Positions 7,950 through 17,692 are shown, counted from the stretch's first letter. The stretch is 50,427 nt of DNA from Lachnospiraceae bacterium (GCA_900771955.1 CAAGPW010000163.1:1-50427); one strand, 5' to 3'. A program made the numbers and translations. Notes: generated by a model not told the origin, from the letters alone.

Positions 7950-9323
7950 TTATTCTGTTGACGCTTCCCCTGTGTCGTCCGTCTTCGCATGATCTTCCTC
8001 CGTCGGGTCCGAGGTCTTTACTGCATTATCTGCAGTATATCCTGTCTTGGTCGTGATCTTCTCACTGATCGCCCCCACCGTATTGGAAGGCGTATAATCG
8101 TCTTCCCCGAAAAGGAATGCATGCAGTTCTTCCACGTTATTCTTCAGATCACATGGAATGACACAGTCACCCTGTTTTCCGACATTCGCCGTGTTCTTAT
8201 AGAACGGGAATCCGCAGGTATCTGCCAGTTCATAGCTCTGTAAATATGCCGCCATGCTCAAGATCTCTGCATTGGAAAAGCTTGTGGATATTTCCCCGAA
8301 TATGCTGTTGACCATCTTGTTCAGGGTGGAAATATCTGCTTTTTTTGCTTTTTCGATCATCTTCGTGAGCACTGTTCTCTGACGCAGTGCACGACGGTAA
8401 TCATCACCTGCCGTATAACGGATACGCGCATAGGCAGTTGCCTGGACACCATCCAGATTGTAGGTTCCGCCGCCGTTCAGATGGCTGGACTTCTTTCCGG
8501 TTACCTGTTCGATCTCCCCGATGTAATCCTCATGTCCGGTCTCACCGTTCATGATCGCTGCCTCCTCATCTGTGACATCGATCGTGATTCCACCAAGCAG
8601 ATCCACACATTCTGCCACCGCATTGAAATCTGCGGAAACATAATCGGTGATATCCAGATCCAGATTCTTGTTTAACATGGAGATCGCCTGTGTCGGGCCT
8701 CCCTTTGCATATGCCGCATTAGCCTTCGCAAAGCTGCCATCCGAAGTATCCATATCCAGATAAGTATCACGGTAAATGGATGCCATACGAACCTCTTTCG
8801 TATCATTATTGATGCTGACTACAATGATACTGTCGCTTCGTCCGGTATCAAAATCACCGTTGGAACGGTTGTCCAGACCAAACAGTGCGATATTGGTATA
8901 GCCGGAAAGGAGCTGCTGTGTCTCACTGTCAAGCTGGTTGATCGTCAGATCTTCCTCGTTTACCTTGCCGCGGTCGATCTTGTTTAACTTCATCCATGCC
9001 GCCAGCACAAGAAGCAGTATCAGCAGTACAATGATCTCAATGATATAGATAATGATTTTTCTCTTCTTACGCTGCTTCTTTGTCACCTTTTTTCCAGCCG
9101 GTCTGCTGCCGTTTGGATGATTTGCAGGTCTTGCCCCGTTTGAAGTATGAACCGGTCTGCCGTTTCCCTGACCTCCCTGGGACGTTCTTCTTCTTTCTCC
9201 CTGCCCGGTACGCTGACCACTGCTGTGCTGCTGCGGTCTGCGTGTTCCGCCTGAAGATGATGTATGTGCACCAGATGGTCTGCTTCCAGACGGTCTGTTT
9301 CGATTTCCATTCTGTTCGCTCAT
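7950..9323 (-). CDS. LytR-CpsA-Psr (LCP) family cell-wall polysaccharide ligase
   Basis: LCP proteins transfer undecaprenyl-linked polysaccharide to peptidoglycan on the outer membrane face. The start at 9323 (MSEQNG) is preferred since GGAGAG is 6 bases before it; an ATG at 9335 has a poorly spaced site. From that earlier ATG, residues 1-90 are a Gly/Arg/Ser/Gln-rich cytoplasmic tail, with one membrane helix at about 93-114. The LCP domain starts at about 147 (NIALFGLDNRS, GRSDSIIVVSI, YRDTYLDM), with the Asp and Arg residues that bind the pyrophosphate lipid. The end is Thr/Asp-rich. It is preceded by the strongest promoter in the window and sits next to the polysaccharide locus, so it probably attaches that glycan to the wall. 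Confidence 0.92.
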   Translation of the reverse strand: MSEQNGNRNRPSGSRPSGAHTSSSGGTRRPQQHSSGQRTGQGERRRTSQGGQGNGRPVHTSNGARPANHPNGSRPAGKKVTKKQRKKRKIIIYIIEIIVLLILLLVLAAWMKLNKIDRGKVNEEDLTINQLDSETQQLLSGYTNIALFGLDNRSNGDFDTGRSDSIIVVSINNDTKEVRMASIYRDTYLDMDTSDGSFAKANAAYAKGGPTQAISMLNKNLDLDITDYVSADFNAVAECVDLLGGITIDVTDEEAAIMNGETGHEDYIGEIEQVTGKKSSHLNGGGTYNLDGVQATAYARIRYTAGDDYRRALRQRTVLTKMIEKAKKADISTLNKMVNSIFGEISTSFSNAEILSMAAYLQSYELADTCGFPFYKNTANVGKQGDCVIPCDLKNNVEELHAFLFGEDDYTPSNTVGAISEKITTKTGYTADNAVKTSDPTEEDHAKTDDTGEASTE

Positions 9324-9368
9324 TGTTCTCTCCATTTCTCCATATGTATTATGATAAACAACTCATTA

Positions 9369-9397
9369 ACTATATAATAAATCACTTTTTGTGTCAA
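9369..9397 (-). promoter_or_regulatory. SigA-type promoter of the LCP gene
   Basis: Minus strand consensus TTGACA, 17-base spacer, TATAGT, about 45 bases before the LCP start and just after the stop of the upstream GT2 gene. Confidence 0.75.
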
Positions 9398-9412
9398 TAT
9401 TTTCCCATAGTT

Positions 9413-10159
9413 TTAAGAATGTTTTAATTTTTTCAGACGGTGCAGCTGCCTTCGCAACGCCCGCAGAAAAATGATACGGTTCTTTATCATGACCGGCACC
9501 GTATTGTGGGAAAAATCTGAATTGTTATGTTCATGTCTGCGGTAAAACAGGAGCCTGTCCGGAAGGATGCAGGTTCCGTTTCCCTTCAGATCATTCAGTA
9601 CGCCGATCCACTGATCGTGCATCTGGATCTCCTCCGGTATCGGCAGTATCCACGCAAGGATCTCGCTGCAGAATGCCATACAGCAGCCCATATAGGTATT
9701 TTTGATGATATTCGCACGCGCTCCTGACTTTGAACCCCGGTATGCAAAAAAGGACGGCATGATCTCTTCGGTATTATCCTCATTGACCACAACAGCATCA
9801 TGCATCACCAGTGTACAACGATGCTCCTTAAATGCTGCAAGCACGGTCTCAACTTTGTTTTCTGCCCAGAGATCATCCTGATCGGACAGGAAAATGTAGC
9901 TGCCCCTGCAATTTTTCACTGCATGCTCAAAATTTTTTTTGATGCCCTTTTTCGGCCCGCTTATGATGCGCACCCGCGGATCCTGACCCGCAAGTTCTTC
10001 CAGAAAGACAAGCGTTCCGTCGGTAGAACCGTCATCCGACACCACAAGTTCATCCTCTGCTGTCAGATTTTTTAAAATGGATTCCGCCTGCTCCCTGATA
10101 TAGGGCAGTCCGTTATAGGCTGCCAGTGCAACGGAAACCCGCTTTTTTTTCTCTTCCAT
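9413..10159 (-). CDS. GT2 family glycosyltransferase
   Basis: Cytoplasmic GT-A enzyme of 248 residues. It opens with RVSVALAAYNG, then VSDDGSTDGT and LSDQDDLW (Asp residues of the metal and nucleotide site), MHDQWIG and FYRRHEHNNS. This set of motifs is shared with the GT2 gene at 2.4 kb and with rhamnosyl/hexosyl transferases of streptococcal-type wall polysaccharides. It is the last gene of a four-gene unit with the DUF1972 transferase (17-base gap) and the priming transferase. The product is presumably a lipid-linked repeat-unit oligosaccharide; the sugar added is unknown. Confidence 0.87.
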   Translation of the reverse strand: MEEKKKRVSVALAAYNGLPYIREQAESILKNLTAEDELVVSDDGSTDGTLVFLEELAGQDPRVRIISGPKKGIKKNFEHAVKNCRGSYIFLSDQDDLWAENKVETVLAAFKEHRCTLVMHDAVVVNEDNTEEIMPSFFAYRGSKSGARANIIKNTYMGCCMAFCSEILAWILPIPEEIQMHDQWIGVLNDLKGNGTCILPDRLLFYRRHEHNNSDFSHNTVPVMIKNRIIFLRALRRQLHRLKKLKHS

Positions 10160-10176
10160 ATCGCTGTTCCTGCTTC

Positions 10177-11337
10177 TTACTGCTGCTGTAAAAACAGCTG
10201 CTCATATTTTCCGATAATAAACGGCCAGCTATAATCACTGCGAATCCGCTCTTTTGCCCGGTCACCAAGTTCCTTACGTGCAGCCTCCGTCATCTCGTCC
10301 GCACGCTTTATAAGCCTTCCCAGGCTGCCCGGTTCCTTGCTCCAGTAAAGCGCGCTGTCTCTTGCGACCTCAGAATTGAATCCGACATCCAAAAGCAGAT
10401 TCAGGCTGGTACTTCCAAGCGCCTCAAGCAGAGACGGATTGGTCCCGCCCACTTCATGTCCGTGCAGATAGCCGTAAGCATGTCTGCGGATCGCCGCAAG
10501 CAACGCCGCATCATAGACGGTTCCCACAAATTTGATACGCTTATCCGCCGGAAAACCGGTCTGCTCCTTAAGCTTATCATAAAATTTGCTGTGGCAGACA
10601 TTGGTGATAAGTACAAAGTCCTTATCCGTCTCCGCCCCCATAAATTCCCGTAACATCGTCTCATAATTGTTCTCAGGCACAAAGCGGCCGACAACCAGAT
10701 AATACGCATCGCTTCGTATGTCATGTTCTTTATACCACGCAGCAAGCTTATCCGCCGTTTCCCTCGTTTCTTCCGGTTCTTCCTTTGCACCATAGGCAAT
10801 ATAGGTCGTTGCCGGATGATACTTTGCATACGTTCTGCGGATATAGCTCTCAATATTTTTGGAATCACAGATCAGAAGGTCTGCATGCTTTACCATGAGC
10901 TTTTCTGAAAATTTCCAGTATCTGCGGATAAATCGATTCCATTTTGCGCGCTTCCACTCATGTCCGTCCGGGTTTACATAAAGTTTCACACCGTACTCTG
11001 AAAGCCGTCTTTTCCATTTCCCGATAAACGGTCCGATCCTGCATGCCAGCACATATACAACCGCATGCTCGATCTTTTTCTTCCTTATATCACGCAAACA
11101 CCATGCGATCGCCTTCAGATCGTAGTAAACAGCCTTTGCGGGACCTATGGAAGGCACAGCAAGATGAAAACACTCTGCACCGTTATAGTGCACAGTTGCC
11201 TCCTTATCATCCATACAGGCTATATGATACGCGATCTCCTCCGACTGCCGCCCTTTTGTCAACTGCTCCACAAATGTTTCAAAGCCGCCGTAATTTGCAG
11301 GGATTCCCTTGGAACCTATAATATATACATGTTTCAT
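10177..11337 (-). CDS. DUF1972/GT4 glycosyltransferase, Cps2T/RgpA-like rhamnosyltransferase
   Basis: 386-residue cytoplasmic GT-B enzyme. The N-terminus HVYIIGSKGIPANYGGFETFVEQL is the hallmark of the DUF1972 group, whose studied members (Cps2T, RgpA) add L-rhamnose to the first, priming sugar of a lipid-linked repeat. The C-terminal half contains the GT4 donor-site pattern around HGHEVGGTNPSLLEALG, about residues 295-311. The start codon directly follows the stop of the priming transferase (TAAATG), so the two are translationally coupled, which fits sequential action. Rhamnose specificity is inferred from family; no rml genes are in the window. Confidence 0.88.
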   Translation of the reverse strand: MKHVYIIGSKGIPANYGGFETFVEQLTKGRQSEEIAYHIACMDDKEATVHYNGAECFHLAVPSIGPAKAVYYDLKAIAWCLRDIRKKKIEHAVVYVLACRIGPFIGKWKRRLSEYGVKLYVNPDGHEWKRAKWNRFIRRYWKFSEKLMVKHADLLICDSKNIESYIRRTYAKYHPATTYIAYGAKEEPEETRETADKLAAWYKEHDIRSDAYYLVVGRFVPENNYETMLREFMGAETDKDFVLITNVCHSKFYDKLKEQTGFPADKRIKFVGTVYDAALLAAIRRHAYGYLHGHEVGGTNPSLLEALGSTSLNLLLDVGFNSEVARDSALYWSKEPGSLGRLIKRADEMTEAARKELGDRAKERIRSDYSWPFIIGKYEQLFLQQQ

Positions 11338-12747
11338 TTATTCTGATCCTCGTCCGGTCACTACAACCTTGATTGTTTTTAACAGGATTTTGATATCGAG
11401 TCCGAGATCCCAGTGCGCGATATAATAGGTATCCAGTCCGACAACTTCCTCAAAATCCCTGATATCACTGCGTCCGCTGACCTGCCACATTCCGGTGAGC
11501 CCCGGTTTGATGCCAAGTCTCGCCTTATGCTTTAAATCATAATTTTCAAATTCTTCCACCGTCGGCGGTCTGGTTCCGACCAGGCTCATATCACCTTTTA
11601 AAATATTCCAGAACTGGGGCAGCTCATCAATGGAATATTTGCGCATGAATTTTCCGATCGGGAAGATCCTCGGGTCATTTGCCATTTTAAACATATGCCC
11701 GTCCATCTCATTTTGCGCCATCAGTTCCTTCTTCTGTTCCTCCGCATTAACGTTCATTGATCGGAACTTATAGAACTTGAACTGCCGTCCGTTTTTTCCG
11801 ACACGTACCTGTGCAAAAAAGACAGGACCCGGAGACTGCTTTTTGATGATCGGTGCAAAGATAAGAAACGCGATCCCTGTCAGGGCGAGTCCGATCAGGC
11901 TGCCAATAATATCCATACAGCGTTTAAAAAAAAGCTCTCTCGGAGATGCGATCTTCATACTGGAAGTAAGCACCAGGTATCTGCCACACTGTTCGATCAC
12001 ACGGTTCGGCATCATCTGGTTTTCTTCCACCAGACTGAAATGCACGATAATTCCCATTTCCAGCAGGTCATTGGCAAGCGCCTCACTGCTTTCCCTTGTA
12101 TTTCCGTTGATGAACACCTCATCCACCACGTTGGTGCGCACATACTCAAAAAAGTCGTCCGCATTTGCCACCACCGGCACCCCGCGGATCTCGGAGCCCT
12201 TCATCTGTTCGTCCACGACTACGACGCCATCGACTGAAAACTCCGTATATTCCATATTTTCAAAGTTCCGAAGGCACTCATCCACATATTCCTTCGTTGT
12301 CACGATGATCATCGCAGACCGGTAACGGCTGTTTAAAATTCTCCTGCGGATATACCGTTTTAATGCCACTCTCCCCAAAAATTCAAATATAATGGAAAGG
12401 AACAGATATACAAACAGCATCTGTCTTGAGTAGACCGCCGACTGCTTCGTGGCATACATATACACCAGAAGTCCCACAAAAATGATGGAACAATGGATGA
12501 TAACAGCCTTTAATTCCTGATATTTATTTCTGCGCAGAATTCCCTTGTAGGCTTCCGCAAAAAAGACAACGCAGATGTCGATCATGACCAGAATAACAGC
12601 CAGTCTCTCATACTGCTCATTCCGATACGGAAGAGAAATCCCCAGTCTTAGAAAGTAGGAAAGCAAAAAAGCAAGCTGCAGACACGCAATATCCAGCAGT
12701 GTAAAATCCAGATGCTTTGCCCAACTCTTATTTTCTTTTTTATACAT
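11338..12747 (-). CDS. Priming undecaprenyl-phosphate glycosyl-1-phosphate transferase (WbaP/CpsE type)
   Basis: Polyisoprenyl-phosphate hexose-1-phosphate transferase that starts repeat-unit synthesis by loading the first sugar-1-phosphate on undecaprenyl phosphate. 469 residues: four predicted membrane helices in the first ~130 residues, a CoA-binding-like Rossmann domain, a further re-entrant helix (KRCMDIIGSLIGLALTGIAF) and the cytoplasmic catalytic domain with FYKFRSMN, DELPQFWNILKGDMSLVGTRP and PGLTGMWQVSGRSD. These are the full catalytic motifs of the family. First gene of the unit running left to 9413. Sugar specificity (glucose, galactose or N-acetyl sugar) cannot be told. Confidence 0.93.
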   Translation of the reverse strand: MYKKENKSWAKHLDFTLLDIACLQLAFLLSYFLRLGISLPYRNEQYERLAVILVMIDICVVFFAEAYKGILRRNKYQELKAVIIHCSIIFVGLLVYMYATKQSAVYSRQMLFVYLFLSIIFEFLGRVALKRYIRRRILNSRYRSAMIIVTTKEYVDECLRNFENMEYTEFSVDGVVVVDEQMKGSEIRGVPVVANADDFFEYVRTNVVDEVFINGNTRESSEALANDLLEMGIIVHFSLVEENQMMPNRVIEQCGRYLVLTSSMKIASPRELFFKRCMDIIGSLIGLALTGIAFLIFAPIIKKQSPGPVFFAQVRVGKNGRQFKFYKFRSMNVNAEEQKKELMAQNEMDGHMFKMANDPRIFPIGKFMRKYSIDELPQFWNILKGDMSLVGTRPPTVEEFENYDLKHKARLGIKPGLTGMWQVSGRSDIRDFEEVVGLDTYYIAHWDLGLDIKILLKTIKVVVTGRGSE

Positions 12748-12825
12748 CTTTTTGCCTCAACAAATATAATTCTGTTTTTTACAATTTCAGGTTTTTCTGT
12801 AATATTTTTGTAATATCTGATTCCT

Positions 12826-12854
12826 ATTTTACAATACAAATACCATTTGGACAA
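12826..12854 (-). promoter_or_regulatory. Candidate promoter of the priming-transferase operon
   Basis: Minus strand TTGTCC, 17 bases, TAAAAT, about 75 bases before the priming transferase start in an AT-rich gap. Confidence 0.5.
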
Positions 12855-12877
12855 CCGGAAATTATATTAAAACTTTA

Positions 12878-13081
12878 TTAATTCTGCCTGTCGTTCTTGT
12901 GAATATACTGCCAGCTTTCCGCATAATCCAGCCGTTCCTGCTGTGTCATGTATGCATACTTCTCGTATGTCAGTTTTACCGGAACCATCTGTTTCTCGCC
13001 ACATTTAAAGCACTCTACTTCTTTTCTCCGCGACACTTCGCGCAGCCATCCGCACTTCGGACATATAAATATCTTAATCAT
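12878..13081 (-). CDS. Small zinc-ribbon protein, unknown function
   Basis: 67 residues from the ATG at 13081 (MIKIFICPKCG); an upstream GTG at 13111 would add ten residues and overlap the previous gene. Two CxxC knuckles, CPKCGW and CFKCGE, 19 residues apart, predict a structural zinc site. The C-terminal half is charged and Tyr-rich (EKYAYMTQQERLDYAESW). It lies at the 3' end of the polysaccharide operon. I do not recognise a specific family; similar small zinc ribbons occur near glycan loci without known role. Confidence 0.65.
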   Translation of the reverse strand: MIKIFICPKCGWLREVSRRKEVECFKCGEKQMVPVKLTYEKYAYMTQQERLDYAESWQYIHKNDRQN

Positions 13082-13120
13082 AGCTTTCCCATTTTCCTCC
13101 CACTCTATCACCGTTTTCGG

Positions 13121-14674
13121 TCATAACGTAAATGTCTTTCCACTTTCCGAAAAATTCGGATTATAGCATGCATCATACAAAAATCCGTTCTGCTCTGCCG
13201 CTTTTTTCATTTGTGCCTTTGCCTCCTGCACCGACAACACTCCGGATTTTTCTGTTTTTCCACAAATACTGCGGTAATCCGGTTCTTTTTCCACAAGTGC
13301 TTCCACGCCGGATGCCTGTACAACCGCATAACCTGCTTTCTTAAGCCGCATGCAGAAATCCATTTCCAGATAAGGATGCGGAAGTCTTTCATCCACACCT
13401 CCGACACGGTCAAATGCTTCTTTTTTTATCACGGCAAATGCAAACGAAACCGCTCCGACCTCCTGTGCCAAAACAGCACGTCTGCAATAACCCTTATATT
13501 TTTCCGGCAGTCCGGCAAACAACGGTCTGACCGTTCCGTCTTTTCCGCAGATATATCCGTTCTGCCGTACTTTCCCATTTGTACCGACCGTTTTCCCACC
13601 GACGATACCGACACGCTTTTGCATACAGCAGGCAAGAAGTTCTTCCTTCCAGTCCGCAGTCAGAGGCTTTACACCATCCGGCAAAAGGAGGATGTAATCC
13701 TCCGGCACTGTTTCAGGCTTCCCTGCATACCGGATATGAAAGCAGCCGACCTCAATGCGTTTTTCCACCACGGCATCTATCCCAAGCCGCTTAAAATGTG
13801 CCTGAAGTGCCCGCTGTCCCGCATCAAATGTATATTCCTTGCTGTCGCTGTCACCGGCTGTGGACGCAGCATGCATCCGCCAGTGGTATAAGATCTTCGG
13901 GATATGACAGATACGTCCCGCCTTTTCCACCGCACGCAGGACAAAATCATAATCCTGTGAGCCGTCAAATTCTTTCCGGAATCCGCCGATCTTATCAAGC
14001 AGCGGACGCGACACCACAAGAAAGTGGCAGATGTAATTGTTATCCCGCAAAAGCTCCAGGTTGAAATCCGGTTTGAAATGCGGCTGCGTGTGATGCTTCA
14101 GATCATAAGATACCTTGTCCTCGTCCGAGTAGATCACATCCGCATCCGGAAATGCATTGATCACCTTTACCACTTCATACAGGGCATTCTTTTCCAGCAC
14201 ATCATCATGATCCATGAAGCCCACATAGCTTCCGGTCACAAGCTTTAATCCTTCATTGGTATTTTCCGAGATACCATTGTTCTGTTTTAATCTTTTATAA
14301 CGAATCCGGTAACGGTGCTCTGTCTCTTTGTACCGTCCCATGCGTTCCTCTATGATCCGCCAGACCTGATCGGTGCTGCTCGCGTCCGCAATGCAGAGTT
14401 CCCAGTTGTCATAGCTCTGGTTTTCCAGTGATTCGAGAAGCTCGTTTAAAAACTGCTCCTTCGTCTCATACGCCGGCACCACGATGCTGATACACGGCTC
14501 CACCAGAAAATGATGTTCGCGCTGTGCACGCAGTTCCTCTTCGGCCGGCAGAAATTCCGCCACCCGTTTCCCGTAATCCCGCATGGGTGAACTGAGTTTT
14601 TCATTCAGCTTATTGCAAAAGCCCTTTAATCCATATCTTTTGTAGACACCAACTGTCTTACTTACGATTCCCAT
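13121..14674 (-). CDS. Two-module GT2 glycosyltransferase
   Basis: 517 residues, cytoplasmic or membrane-peripheral. After a 60-residue lead comes a complete GT2 module (SIVVPAYETKEQF, CIADASS, NGISENTNEG, MDHDDVL, FDGSQDYDFVLR). The remaining 200 residues resemble a reduced second GT2 module (VGGVDERLPHPYLEMDFCMRLKKAGY). The same GISENTNE/HDDVL core occurs in the 22.3 kb gene, so they are paralogues. It overlaps the flippase gene by 17 bases upstream, indicating coupled translation. Bifunctional transfer (two sugars) is possible in this family, but the second half lacks an obvious DxD of its own. Acceptor unknown. Confidence 0.85.
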   Translation of the reverse strand: MGIVSKTVGVYKRYGLKGFCNKLNEKLSSPMRDYGKRVAEFLPAEEELRAQREHHFLVEPCISIVVPAYETKEQFLNELLESLENQSYDNWELCIADASSTDQVWRIIEERMGRYKETEHRYRIRYKRLKQNNGISENTNEGLKLVTGSYVGFMDHDDVLEKNALYEVVKVINAFPDADVIYSDEDKVSYDLKHHTQPHFKPDFNLELLRDNNYICHFLVVSRPLLDKIGGFRKEFDGSQDYDFVLRAVEKAGRICHIPKILYHWRMHAASTAGDSDSKEYTFDAGQRALQAHFKRLGIDAVVEKRIEVGCFHIRYAGKPETVPEDYILLLPDGVKPLTADWKEELLACCMQKRVGIVGGKTVGTNGKVRQNGYICGKDGTVRPLFAGLPEKYKGYCRRAVLAQEVGAVSFAFAVIKKEAFDRVGGVDERLPHPYLEMDFCMRLKKAGYAVVQASGVEALVEKEPDYRSICGKTEKSGVLSVQEAKAQMKKAAEQNGFLYDACYNPNFSESGKTFTL

Positions 14675-15902
14675 TCATTTTCCTCACTTTACGCACGATC
14701 AAAAACATCTGGATCGCGATCTGGATGATCAGTGTTCCCACAAAGGCAAGAACCGTTCCGTTCAAAGACCATGCCTTCACAACCGTCACCGACAAAAGAA
14801 ACGCTGATGCGATTCCCGCAAGTCCAACCGCATACTGGCTTCGGATCTCACGGATCAGTGTGCAGACCGAAAACAGACTGGCATTGACTGCGATCAGCAC
14901 AGCAATGAAAAATACCGGTATGAACAGATCGGTATATGGTGCGATCTGTGTGCCATACAAAATTCCAAGTGCCCAGTCCGCCAGAAATACCGAAAGCACA
15001 ACACCAAAAACAGTTCCTGCAAAGATCAGCCCGAAAAATTTAAGCAGGATCTTCTTAAACTCTTTTTCATTCCGCTCCTGATACTGTCTGGTCAGAACCG
15101 GAACAAGCGGTGCAAACAGCGTGGTTGCCGCAAGCTGCACGACAATGGTCGGAGATGACACCGACGAATAGATGCCAAACACCGTCTCTCCGAAATACCG
15201 CTCCAGATAAATTTTGGGTATCGTAAGTGAAAGGTTGTTAAAAAATGCTACGATCGCAAGCGGAAGACAGGTGACAAGCAGGCTTTTGATCTGTGAAAAC
15301 TCTGCCGTCTGCCGCTGTCCGGTCAGATGATCCACAATCCTTCTGTCATACAGAAATACAACCGCAAAAGAAAACACGGACATACAAAGCACGCACAGAA
15401 ACAGATTTTTCGTCAGGAGAAATACCACACAGAACAGCACCAGTGAACCGAGACCTCGCATGGTCAGGGAAATTCCCGCATAATCCAGACGTTCGTTTTT
15501 CTGATCAATGCCGTAATAGACATCCGCTGCTCCCTCTGCCATCTTAAAACACATGAACATCAGAATCACTGCCGCTTTCTGCAGGTTATATCCATTGAAA
15601 AATACCACAAAAAGACAGACCGCAAAGGAGATCAGATTGGTATACACACGCGAACGGATATATACCGAATCCGAATATTGTCCCTTTAAGTCTGACACCT
15701 GATAGCTTCTGATATTGAACAGACCGACGATTGCCGGCGCTGCCGTGACGCTCATTGCAAGTGACAGGACGCCCGCATCTTCAAAGCCTGACATCCTGAC
15801 AATAAGTACTGTCATGACCCACTGGCAGAAATAATATACCAGTGAGCCGACTGTATTATAAATCATGTTCTGCTGAACTGATTTTTCCTTTCTGTTTTCC
15901 AT
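14658..15902 (-). CDS. Wzx-type oligosaccharide flippase (MOP superfamily)
   Basis: About 414 residues with roughly 12 hydrophobic segments, opening with a short charged N-terminus, then NTVGSLVYYFCQWVMTVLIVRMSG, the usual first-helix pattern of polysaccharide flippases. It would move the lipid-linked repeat unit across the membrane. The start is put at ATG 15902, 7 bases after AGGTG; a GTG two codons earlier has poor spacing. It is slightly short for Wzx (often 450-500). Placed between a GT2 gene and a large polytopic protein that could be the polymerase, the usual order of a Wzx/Wzy locus. Confidence 0.87.
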   Translation of the reverse strand: MENRKEKSVQQNMIYNTVGSLVYYFCQWVMTVLIVRMSGFEDAGVLSLAMSVTAAPAIVGLFNIRSYQVSDLKGQYSDSVYIRSRVYTNLISFAVCLFVVFFNGYNLQKAAVILMFMCFKMAEGAADVYYGIDQKNERLDYAGISLTMRGLGSLVLFCVVFLLTKNLFLCVLCMSVFSFAVVFLYDRRIVDHLTGQRQTAEFSQIKSLLVTCLPLAIVAFFNNLSLTIPKIYLERYFGETVFGIYSSVSSPTIVVQLAATTLFAPLVPVLTRQYQERNEKEFKKILLKFFGLIFAGTVFGVVLSVFLADWALGILYGTQIAPYTDLFIPVFFIAVLIAVNASLFSVCTLIREIRSQYAVGLAGIASAFLLSVTVVKAWSLNGTVLAFVGTLIIQIAIQMFLIVRKVRKMNGNRK

Positions 15903-15910
15903 GTTCACAC

Positions 15911-17692
15911 CTAATCTTTATTTACCCTGGCAACAAAGCCGATTTCATTTTCAAACACCTTTTCCATCGAATCGAAATATTCCTGATTGTCCACATAGAT
16001 CCGGCTGTCGATCATAACACTGACATAATCACAGTTTTCCTCAAGATTTGTTTTAAATGTGTCATAATCCGATTTCCAGTACATATAATCTGAAAGGCGC
16101 TGATTCGTCACGCCTTCGTACCAGTAAAACTGGTCGTCGTTATATGCACACGGAACCGGTTTATCTGTCTTTCCGGTTTCGATCAGTTTCTGATAGACGT
16201 AATGTGCCATTGCCATACGTGGCTCGGCATACGGCGGCTCCTTCATCGTATTGATGTTAAAGCAGACAAGATCGTTGTACTGCGGTCCCTTTGCACTGTC
16301 CATAAACAGATTGTTGTTGTTGTAGATCCGTGTCTCAAGCCCGGACACGAACATAACCAGAACAAACGCCCAGGTTCCGATGTAACATGCCGTGACTGTA
16401 CGCGCCTCCTTCGCCATCCGCGATACCCCGTAGAAGCCAAGCATACATATAATGAGCCATATCATATAATAATCTTTGTAGAAATAATACGTCGACACGG
16501 AACGATTATGGTATGCAAGTGCAAACATGCCAAACGTAAAAATCGCGAAAAACGGGGCGAACCAGCTTATCAGCTTATTCTTCCTGTCTTTGACCAGTTT
16601 TGCAAATCCGTAGATCGCAAGTGGCAGAAACGGCAGGAAATTGGAGTACAGATCACGATAGATCGCACCCTCCGCCGATATTGCGGAGCCAACCGACACA
16701 TCATCTTTTACAAACACGTCCATATAGGTATACCACAGCCCCGATATACACGGGAACAGGAATACCGCGAGACAGGTAAGCACCGTATCTTTTGAGATCA
16801 GGATCTTTTTGCGGTACTGCTTTAAAAAGATTGCAAAAATGATTGCCAGATAAGTCACCGGCATGAACAGAGCATAGCACTGGAACATGGCATGACAACC
16901 GAGCATCAGCAAAAAGATATTAAATTTTTTATTTATCTTCTCTTCCAGGAACAGATCTGTCACAACAAGCAGCATTGCCACCAGTGTAAGGCTCATTCCA
17001 AGATAGGTAAATCCGTAGATCGTACTGTTTAACGGATATCCGAGCAAAAAGATCAAAGAGGCAAGCACACCTGCCACGGCAAGGAACTTTCCTTTGATGT
17101 ATTTACGGATCACGCCAAAGAACATCACTCCCGATACCATAAGCTGAACCACATCACTCAGCACATAAAACCGGTAGTAATAATCAATCTGTTCAAACGG
17201 TGCCAGCAGTTCGATCATGGTACCGTTCACCACCTGCGCATAGAACATGCGGCTGATGGACTGGTCATTGACAAAATCCATTGCCTCGCGAAAACGCGGC
17301 GCAGGATCGACCGTCTTATAATTGATGCTCAGATGAAATCCGTAAAAACGGTTCTTCGCAAACCATGCGACCACCACGACCGCAAGGATCAGAAACACAA
17401 TATCCACAATGCCGTAAATGTATTTCTGTGTCTCTTTCTTTTTATAAACCGGAAGCCAGAAATACACGGCTGCGATCAGATCAAAAATACCGAATGTAAC
17501 CAGATTGACCGGTATATGAACGACATTAATGACTGCCGCGATAAAAACATGGTAGCACTGTATCATCACAAAGATCAGTGCCAGCCACGTGATTCCGTAA
17601 AACTTTTCATCAGACTTTTTCCGGAAATAGAATCCGCCTGCCAATGCCAGATAGCATACTGCGAAAAAAATTGATGCTGCCAGTGAAACCAT
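15911..17692 (-). CDS. Large polytopic membrane protein, candidate Wzy-type polymerase or GT-C enzyme
   Basis: 593 residues, about 11-13 hydrophobic segments, with a periplasm-like loop near residues 115-165 (contains NYKTVDPAPRFREAMDFVNDQ) and a soluble tail of about 100 residues (MKEPPYAEPRMAMAHYVYQK onward). No classical catalytic motif is visible. Role is inferred from position: 8 bases upstream of the flippase gene and in the same operon, where a repeat-unit polymerase would be expected, and no other Wzy candidate exists in this operon. A GT-C sugar transferase is the main alternative. Good ribosome site (GTAGGAGAGG). Confidence 0.7.
   Translation of the reverse strand: MVSLAASIFFAVCYLALAGGFYFRKKSDEKFYGITWLALIFVMIQCYHVFIAAVINVVHIPVNLVTFGIFDLIAAVYFWLPVYKKKETQKYIYGIVDIVFLILAVVVVAWFAKNRFYGFHLSINYKTVDPAPRFREAMDFVNDQSISRMFYAQVVNGTMIELLAPFEQIDYYYRFYVLSDVVQLMVSGVMFFGVIRKYIKGKFLAVAGVLASLIFLLGYPLNSTIYGFTYLGMSLTLVAMLLVVTDLFLEEKINKKFNIFLLMLGCHAMFQCYALFMPVTYLAIIFAIFLKQYRKKILISKDTVLTCLAVFLFPCISGLWYTYMDVFVKDDVSVGSAISAEGAIYRDLYSNFLPFLPLAIYGFAKLVKDRKNKLISWFAPFFAIFTFGMFALAYHNRSVSTYYFYKDYYMIWLIICMLGFYGVSRMAKEARTVTACYIGTWAFVLVMFVSGLETRIYNNNNLFMDSAKGPQYNDLVCFNINTMKEPPYAEPRMAMAHYVYQKLIETGKTDKPVPCAYNDDQFYWYEGVTNQRLSDYMYWKSDYDTFKTNLEENCDYVSVMIDSRIYVDNQEYFDSMEKVFENEIGFVARVNKD

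Noticed and set aside
12878..13111. GTG start at 13111 for the zinc-ribbon protein
   Set aside because: The extra residues (VIEWEENGKA) have no family support, and the ATG at 13081 puts the CxxC motif at the usual distance from the N-terminus.
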